Positions 57,501 to 64,000 of a stretch of 64,000 nucleotides of DNA are shown one piece after another. Positions within the stretch are counted from its first letter, which is position 1; the number at the start of each line of letters is the position of its first letter. A model generated the notes under the pieces. It searched no databases. It saw nothing but the letters and a program-made list of their open reading frames with translations, and was not told the origin of the DNA. The position numbers and the translations under genes are program-made. Location: the NCBI GenBank assembly GCA_037577475.1, contig CM075192.1:10533408-10597407 (forward strand), written 5' to 3'. Source of the DNA: Chaunax sp. Z400. Its lineage: Eukaryota > Chordata > Actinopteri > Lophiiformes > Chaunacidae.

Positions 57501-60500
57501 TGAGAATCAGGAAATGCATTCACATTACTGCAACTGGTCATACTGCGATCAAGAGTCCCAGGCGTGGGTTTGGAAATGTCTTACTTTTGTCATAAATGGG
57601 GTTGGACACCACGGGGCTGAGACAGTCTTTCTTGCCATCATCCCACTCAAACTCACACTGAAAACACAGACGCACGGAGTTCATGTCGATGTCTTCGAGG
57701 CCTTTTGAGTCGCCGGCTGAGAGACGAAGAGACGCAAAATCAATCATGAAGTCGTTTTCAAGGATAGAGGACGGATGCTATAGAAAGTTTGCAATAATAG
57801 CTGTGTGATAGAATCCATCTTACTTTGAAAGGGGTCAATATTTTGGCTTCTTCTCTTCTGAAGTGACATGTCCAGCTCTTTCCTCCTTACACACTGAATA
57901 CCAAGGTTGGCAAAGCTGCAGGTCCAGAGGGGAAGAAGAAAGCACACATTATAGGATTATAGGGGAAACCAACTATTACTGAATAAAAAGTTGTGTTTGG
58001 TGACTAGAGACAAGTAACCTGCACCTGTGACGTCGGTTGCTGTGAGGATTGATCGTTACCACGCAGATTCCTGAACCATTCGGGCAGTCTTTACCCACAA
58101 GGCAGTGGGGGTGAGGCCTGTGTGGGGGGTCTTTGGTCACCAAGGAAACAGTGACTGTGACCCTTTTTAAGTGATCAATGGGACCTTGAATCTGACACAG
58201 AGACAAGGAAAGGAAGGTGAAAGAGAGAAGTAGTATAAGCAGCCAGAAAAATATAATACGCACGCACAAAAACATGACATGTTAACTAAATTATTCTATT
58301 AAGTAAGCATGACAACATGGTTATACTATTTCGAATACTGAGAGAAAAGAGAGGAGCTTTAAGCAGCAGATGCTGCCTGAGGAACAGTGCCAAGCCGTTG
58401 TCACTTTTCTACATTTGAAGTCTCCCTCCAGGTTTTTTTCCTGTATTGTCACGTTTGGGAAGCCTTTTATCCACTGTTGGCAACGGGTAATAATCAATTC
58501 CTTGGGATTTAAACTAATCACCAGTGCCTGAGGAACCACTTCCATTAAGATGAATTACAGATGGAGAAAAAGTTACACTACAAATCAAACCAGCTATTTC
58601 AACCAGAGGGCTTGACTCACAGACACTATTTCATATACTTATATTGCAACGATCCACTGATTTTAAATCTCAATGTGCCTCATATGTGGTCTTAATTTTG
58701 TGTTTGTATAAGGTGAAGATGAACGTGTAGGTGTATTTGTTAGCATGTAGACAGGGGATAAACCTCCTGTCTTTAACACACTTGAGTTGGGACTTGTGGG
58801 GACTTTCTACCGAACCACATCCTTCCAGCTCCACCCGTCTGCAGTGGTTGACCATGGGGGGTTGAAGGGTGCACACTGAACAACTGTGGTTATAACACTC
58901 CCAAACTGTTAAGTAAAGTCCCTTTAAGGCCCAACACAAAAAACGAATTTAACCGTAATGGGTTTACCTCTATCGCAGGCTGAGTCTTGTTGGTTTCAGT
59001 GCTGGACTCCCCCAGGATGCTACCAGCTGAGCGTCCCTCACACTCATAGCGAAACCTCATGCCTCTCTCCTTGGGCTCCTCCACAACCACCAGATTGGGC
59101 TTCAGCAGAATACGCTCCAGCGTCTCTGTGTCGCCCACCCGGTTCTGAGAAGAAACCCCACCAGAGCTCTTAGAGACCGGCAAACATGAGGAGCCTCGAA
59201 TACGATGAGAGGAACCAGACGGAGAGGCGTCTCCCTGCAAAGGATGAGCCATCTCTCTGGAGGTGCACGCAGCTCCTGCAGCACGCAGGGGCTGAGGGAA
59301 GGTGCAGGTCGGCTGGGGATTTAAAAAAAAAACAAAAACACAACCCAATTAAAAATGGAGACCTAATCAAGACAGCAGCATAAAAAGGTGCAGATAAATC
59401 AGACAACAGATTAAACAATGCAAAAGATTAAGTAAGAACAGACAACTAAAAATGGAGACAGCAGATATATGTCTTGAGATAATGGATATAGATTTACAAA
59501 TGATTGCAAGATGAACTAAATTTGCAGAGATATGATGGTTAATTTCCCAGAATGATTCAATTAAAATGGCGTTGCCTACTCCAAGTTTCAAAAGAGAAAC
59601 CTGTGTCTGGAAATGAAAAGTAAACTTCAGTCCCTGTTTCTATAAAGGTGATCGACACGTTGCTTTAGAGACAGACATTCATCCAGCCAGACACCACCAT
59701 ATTTGTAACAGGTAGCAACTTATATTGTCTTTTCTTGAGCTGCAGCATTATTTACAATGTCAATATTTCCACATACAATATTTATCTGCTTCTTTATATT
59801 TATTTATTTATTCCCTAAATTTCCTTTGGGATCAATAAAGTATTTATTTATCTATCTTTCTATCCATCTATATCTATCTCACAAGATCAAGATTTTTAGA
59901 TTAAAACAAATTTGGTAAATTCATAAAACACTTTGTTAAAGATTCAACCTGTATTCAAACTATTTGCAAACCCTTATAAAACTTTCTAGGTGAGATTTCT
60001 ATGACTAGTTAACAGTTTATCGCCTAAACATCTCTTGAGGCACAAAGAAGTAAAATAATCAAACATTTCACAAAAAAAGGCAAACTTGTGCAACAGAAAT
60101 TTGTTTTTTCTTCTTTCCTACAGCATTAATCATTTCATAAGATTTATCTTGGGACCATTTGGAGGGACCTGACCCACAGGTTGAGAATCACTGGTCTAAA
60201 CTACCAGACTGTAAATAAGGTGGTTAAAACTACCTGAACCAGCTACAACATATTTTTAAAATGCTAATTAAATGCTAAATGATATGCTAAATGCTAGTAA
60301 AATGCTACTTACACGTGAATACACCAGCACTAACAATCTAATAATGTAACTCATAATAATATATCAGTCACAGGGGCCCGAACTTTTACTTTTCATACTT
60401 TAAGTACATTTCGCAGTACTTTCTCTCAATACAAGACTTTTGCTTGTAAAGGAGCATTTTAACAGTTTTGTATTGGTATTACTACAACTATGAGTGATAC

Positions 60501-63158
60501 TAATGTCTATAGGCTTCACTTGTAGCATAAGAAAACACCAACTTACAAAAAAACAAACAAAAGTCACAGGCATGTTTTTTTTAAAGTAGAAAATCCATTC
60601 GTCCATTAGAGCAGATGTAGGTGAAGGATTCTGCATCACAGCCGCACTGGAATAAACCAGCAACATTGAGCCACTGGCTGATTCCCCCTCATACATGTGG
60701 TTTCTATCAGTGTATAGAGTTTAACCATATGCTCCTCTGACTCCACCTCTCACAGTCTAATGCCTTGTTTTTGCCATGCACCACACTCTCGCTTTTACTA
60801 TCTCTATCCGCAACGCTCCCTATCTTCACACATCAATCTGCGATGCGTTAGACCTCTGGTTGGCATCCATGTTATCTAAAACAAAGACAAAGCATCACAA
60901 AAAAAAAAAGCATCCATTTAACGACAGATGAAAAGTCAAACCTACAGGGAACAAAGAAGGAAAGGTGTTGACCCCTTCTGCTGAACGTGTAGCAGTTAGT
61001 CAGGTAGAGAGTCCCTCAAACCGCGGCTGCACAGATCTGGATGATGCCTCTGCATGAGATCATGTTTCACAGTATCCTGTGTCTGTTTGTGTCTGCGAGG
61101 GTGTCGGCCTTCAAACACTGGAGCTAAACAAAGGCCTAGCGGGCTGAGCCAGCGAACAGGAAGCAGGACGTCAGCTCAACCTGATGTGGAGCCACCAATT
61201 GGAGAAGCAGCGCGGGATGAAGAATGTGACCTATAACCCCCCGAGTGGGTTTGGCTAGTAAACAGAAAGGACGGCAAACTGAAAGTAAGAGTCAGATTAC
61301 AGTTTTTCCACTCCTCCTCCTTCTCACAGGAAAGCATGCTGCGGAGATGTGTCAGCCTCCATCACTGGTCACAAAGACGTTCTTTTTACAAACTGAGACT
61401 TAAAGTCTCACATGCAGGTCTTTGCAGCCCGTCTACGCAGGCTGCAGCATCGCTACAGGTCGTCTGATTACATCACCTCTGGTCTCCCTGTTGTCTGTAA
61501 ATCACGTGCTTAATGGTAAGAGCATGACCTGCCAGGCTGATTACTACTACTCTGTGCAACAGCAACACACCAAACCATCCGCAGGCTACACATGTACACA
61601 GAATGGTTGGGCGAGATTAAAGCGCAACAGTTTGCCTCAAACAGGCTGTGGAAAAGGGGTTAATCACTCACACCAATGGAACAGCCATTAAGAGCAGTTT
61701 CTGACTCAGTATCCTGCTCAAGGACACTTCAACACCAAGACAGAAAAACAGCCAAGGGTCTAAAACGCCACAAGGAACTTTTGTACATTGCTGCTCTGTT
61801 TCGTCAGACTGCAATATGACTACTCCTCAATTAGGAGTGTTTTCTCTACGTGAAAATAACATCTAATTATTAAAAGCAGAAGAACCGGTTTGATGGAGAT
61901 GTGTTCTCGTTGGTCTCTTCCTCTAACATTAAATCCTGCATGAAATAATCTGATTGATTCACACTGATATGTAAACATTTAGCTGTGCCTCCATGGATCT
62001 TTGTGTATTGAATGTATGTAATCTTCTGCTACAAGGGATTATTTTCATCATCAATAAATCTGCTGATTGTTTTGATTCATTCTTAAATTCCCAGAGACCA
62101 AGTTGCCATCTTCAGTTTGCATGTTTGACTGAATGTTTTGTTCAAAACCCCTAAATAAAAAATAAAAAATCACTTCACAATCATGCAGAACTGAAAAAGC
62201 AGCAAATCCTCACTTCCGTATGAAATCAGATATTTGTGTCATTTTTGGTTAATAATTCATGTTTAAAACATCCATATTTATCATATTTTTATTGTCTATC
62301 AATTTCTGACATCTGACTTGACCTATTGATGAACTGTGAGGGTTAGCAATCTGGTCAGAAAATAATGGCCACACTTGAAATAGCCTTTGAACTTCTCAAA
62401 CTCTAACTGCATTCAAATATTTACTGTAGTTTATAGCCACATCTACCACGCTGCTGACTGTAACACGTGTTGGATTATTTAAATCAACCAAAGAGGAGCC
62501 ACGTTGAGTCATTTGGCCAATCGGCATTGCCATCTATGAGAGGTGATGTGAAGTTTGGAGACAGATAAGAGGACAGTAAATATGTTCATTTCTACAATTC
62601 ACCTGCAGAGTAGACTGTGAATGACTTCAAGATTGCTCATGATTTAAAATCGTCAAATCACCCGCACCTAGTCTAACCAGGGTGAAGAAAATTTGGGAGA
62701 AGTCACATCTGGTAGCACAGTAAAAAATATTTAGAATGACTTCTCTATTTAATGTTAAGATGGAAGCTAAAAAATAGACATTTTATGACGCTGTACATAG
62801 AATTAACATTTAGAAAAAGATGTATTGTGAATGATGAAACTGAATCCGTGTTCGCCACGCACACCTGAAACAAACGCCTTCATTCCAGGAAATGTAGGAA
62901 ACCGCTGACACCAAAGAGACCACATCAACACAAATGACATCTGGGTAACCCACTGATTCTTTTTTACCCCCCCGCTCACCTGGCATGCCGTGCTTCTCGC
63001 CACCAGCTGAGGCTGAGAGGACGGTGAGGCGCTCTGCCGGAGCCTCCTGTGGGCCTCGCTGTGTGACTGACAGAGGAGATTAACAGGAAGTGGAGGAGGT
63101 CCAGGGAGGGAGGCAGCCAAACGCTCACTGTCCTCTGTGATGATTTCTTCTATGAGGT
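54098..63158 (-). CDS. relb: Transcription factor RelB (NF-kB subunit), 5'-partial
   Basis: RelB pairs with p52 or p50 and drives the non-canonical NF-kB response in the nucleus. Exons, in transcription order: 63158-62980, 59312-58968, 58191-58025, 57915-57824, 57716-57585, 57483-57379, 55991-55776, 55683-55612, 54546-54098. Phase is continuous, giving about 584 residues after a split codon. The first exon starts LIEEIITEDSERLA, the N-terminal zipper-like region (human DELEIIDEYIKENG). The RHD DNA-contact loop RGMRFRYECEGRSAGSILG and LGESSTETNK are nearly identical to human RelB. LVGKDCPNGSGIC, NLGIQCVRRKEL, MLCDKVQKDDIEIMF and DVHRQIAIVFKTPPY follow, then a KRKRKIK nuclear signal and an acidic C-terminal activation region. 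The true start lies beyond the right edge. Confidence 0.97.
54547..55611 (-). other. relb last intron
   Basis: A 1.1-kb intron containing dispersed repeat family B copy 3 (54833-54912); otherwise AT-rich with nothing recognised. Confidence 0.85.
54833..54912 (+). repeat. Dispersed teleost repeat, family B, copy 3 (3' part)
   Basis: AAAGGTGGAGCACATAACAG, GGTTGTATTAGACTGCATTA and GCCTAATAAACTGGCAGGTG match the 3' part of 335-503. It lies in the antisense direction of relb. Confidence 0.65.
55992..57378 (-). other. relb intron between 57379 and 55991
   Basis: A 1.4-kb AT-rich intron inside the RHD-coding part. No exon missing: KVQK from one side and DDIEIMF from the other join as in all Rel proteins. 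No repeat recognised. Confidence 0.85.
58192..58967 (-). other. relb intron between 58968 and 58191
   Basis: A 776-bp intron; nothing recognised. Confidence 0.85.
59795..59880 (+). mobile_element. 3' tail of a non-LTR retrotransposon (remnant)
   Basis: CCCTAAATTTCCTTTGGGAT followed by CAATAAAGTATTTATTTATC and a degenerate TCTATC run. This is the usual 3' end of several fish LINE families, where the tail is a short tandem repeat. No coding part is left. Confidence 0.65.
60150..60203 (+). repeat. Dispersed repeat fragment
   Basis: GGGACCATTTGGAGGGACCT, GACCCACAGGTTGAGAATCA and CTGGTCTAAACTACC match a widespread repeat end; compare 33645-33710. Confidence 0.55.
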
Positions 63159-64000
63159 CTACAAAATAATATTGTTGATAGTGTCTCAGATGGTAAACTA
63201 GTGCTGAACCAATGTCACTGAAATGGTGTGACATATCTGAATTAAAGATGCAGAGGTGATTTATTATCATCAGCTATGAAGACTAATGGTGGCATAGTAA
63301 TAATGAGTAATATTTGTTTGTATATATGATGAACACATAAAAAGTCATTACTGTTTATACCACTGAAAATGACCAATAAATATAAAATGAGTTGTGTTAA
63401 AATGGTTATTTATTTAGTTAAATCCATAGTTAAGGTATCATTAATGCTCAACTGCCACTGGTGAAACTTATCCTAGCAACCAAACAGACACAAACAAATT
63501 TAATTGCCAACAATTTTGATAATTAAGCGTGAAAATAATTGGTTCCAGCTTCCCAAATGTGAATATTTGCTGGTTTTGTTATACCTACTATAATCACTAT
63601 GTTTTGAACTGCAATTGCAATAAATGCAAGGAAGTTGAATGGGCCAACTTGTGTTTATTTGGGAGTTGTTAGTGGCATTTTTCACTGTTTTCTAAAATTG
63701 TATATATATTATGTATAGCTAAGTAAGTGAGAAAGTAAAAGTTGATCAAAGAATAATAAATCAGCATTGCAGCTTTAAATACAATAAATACAAAACAGTA
63801 CACTTTTTGGCCCAATTAGAGAAAATGTTTCCTCTATTTTAGAATTGGTTGTACATCTACATGTCAGGCCGATTTGGTGAGAAATCTCAACATATGAGGT
63901 TTGGTTCTGCTTGACTGATTTCTGAGTACAACAAATGCTCAGTAGTGTTGTTGAGTCCTGCAGCTCAGGGTGACCGTACTAACTTTGTGAGAAATATAAT
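63159..64000 (-). other. relb intron running off the right edge
   Basis: It is upstream of the first visible relb exon. It carries a degraded copy of the ATTAATCG-type percomorph repeat at 63485-63710. No start codon exon or CpG-rich promoter was found before the window ends. Confidence 0.75.
63485..63710 (+). repeat. Dispersed percomorph repeat with ATTAATCG ends, degraded copy 2
   Basis: TTTAATTGCCAACAATTTTG, ATAATTAAGCG, TGGTTCCAGCTTCCCAAATG, TGAATATTTGCTGGTTTTG and GGCATTTTTCACTGTTTTCT follow the consensus order seen more fully at 18656-18990, although the flanking ATTAATCG motifs are eroded. Confidence 0.6.

Larger units (their letters stand above)
59313..62979 (-). other. relb intron between 62980 and 59312
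   Basis: A 3.7-kb intron. It holds a LINE-like 3' tail (59795-59880) and a repeat fragment at 60150-60203. There is also a run of degenerate ATGCTAAAT units near 60255-60305. The rest is unremarkable. I found no further relb exon. Confidence 0.8.

Noticed and set aside
57278..57541. Alternative reading of the relb exon at 57379-57483 through its donor
   Set aside because: The read-through adds GKRKFLFVC instead of the conserved DDIEIMF supplied by the next exon in the proper phase.
62803..63270. A 155-codon minus-strand frame taken whole as the relb N-terminus
   Set aside because: Only 62980-63158 has splice borders and RelB-like sequence; the rest is intron on both sides.

Overview
This is a vertebrate genomic window, most likely from a percomorph teleost fish. 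The DNA is AT-rich, genes are split into short exons with GT/AG introns, and many interspersed repeats resemble families I know from perch-like fishes (recognised from memory, not by a search). Four protein-coding genes and one RNA gene can be supported, and exon borders were worked out by keeping reading phase across every junction.

Layout. (1) ppp1r37, plus strand: eleven coding exons between 7392 and 29613 and a probable 3' UTR exon at about 31030. Its first exon, which in mammals carries the RVTF PP1-docking motif, was not found and probably lies left of the window, so bases 1-7391 are probably intron 1. Its introns hold a 23-copy, 36-bp minisatellite and four same-orientation copies of a dispersed repeat I do not recognise. 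(2) 31150-39196: 8 kb without a recognisable gene. (3) A divergent ZnT1 (SLC30A1)-like gene, plus strand, five exons 39197-43726, 539 residues. It keeps the ZnT fold signatures but lacks the aspartate of both transmembrane HxxxD zinc-site motifs. (4) A selenocysteine tRNA gene, plus strand, 45060-45146, with an upstream PSE-like element and TATA box. (5) mrpl28, plus strand, five coding exons 46322-48312 behind a non-coding first exon ending at 45587. (6) 48313-54097: a repeat-rich intergenic stretch. (7) relb, minus strand, nine coding exons from 63158 down to 54098, covering most of the N-terminal region, the Rel homology domain and the C-terminal activation region; its first exon lies beyond the right edge.

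The genes do not form one pathway. They look like a conserved linkage block: human RELB, PPP1R37 and the selenocysteine tRNA gene all map to 19q13, whereas human MRPL28 is on chromosome 16. No bacterial-type operon, CRISPR array or intact autonomous transposon was seen. The best candidates for something undescribed are the ZnT1-like protein without its zinc-site aspartates, the higher-order minisatellite, and the four-copy repeat family in ppp1r37 introns.
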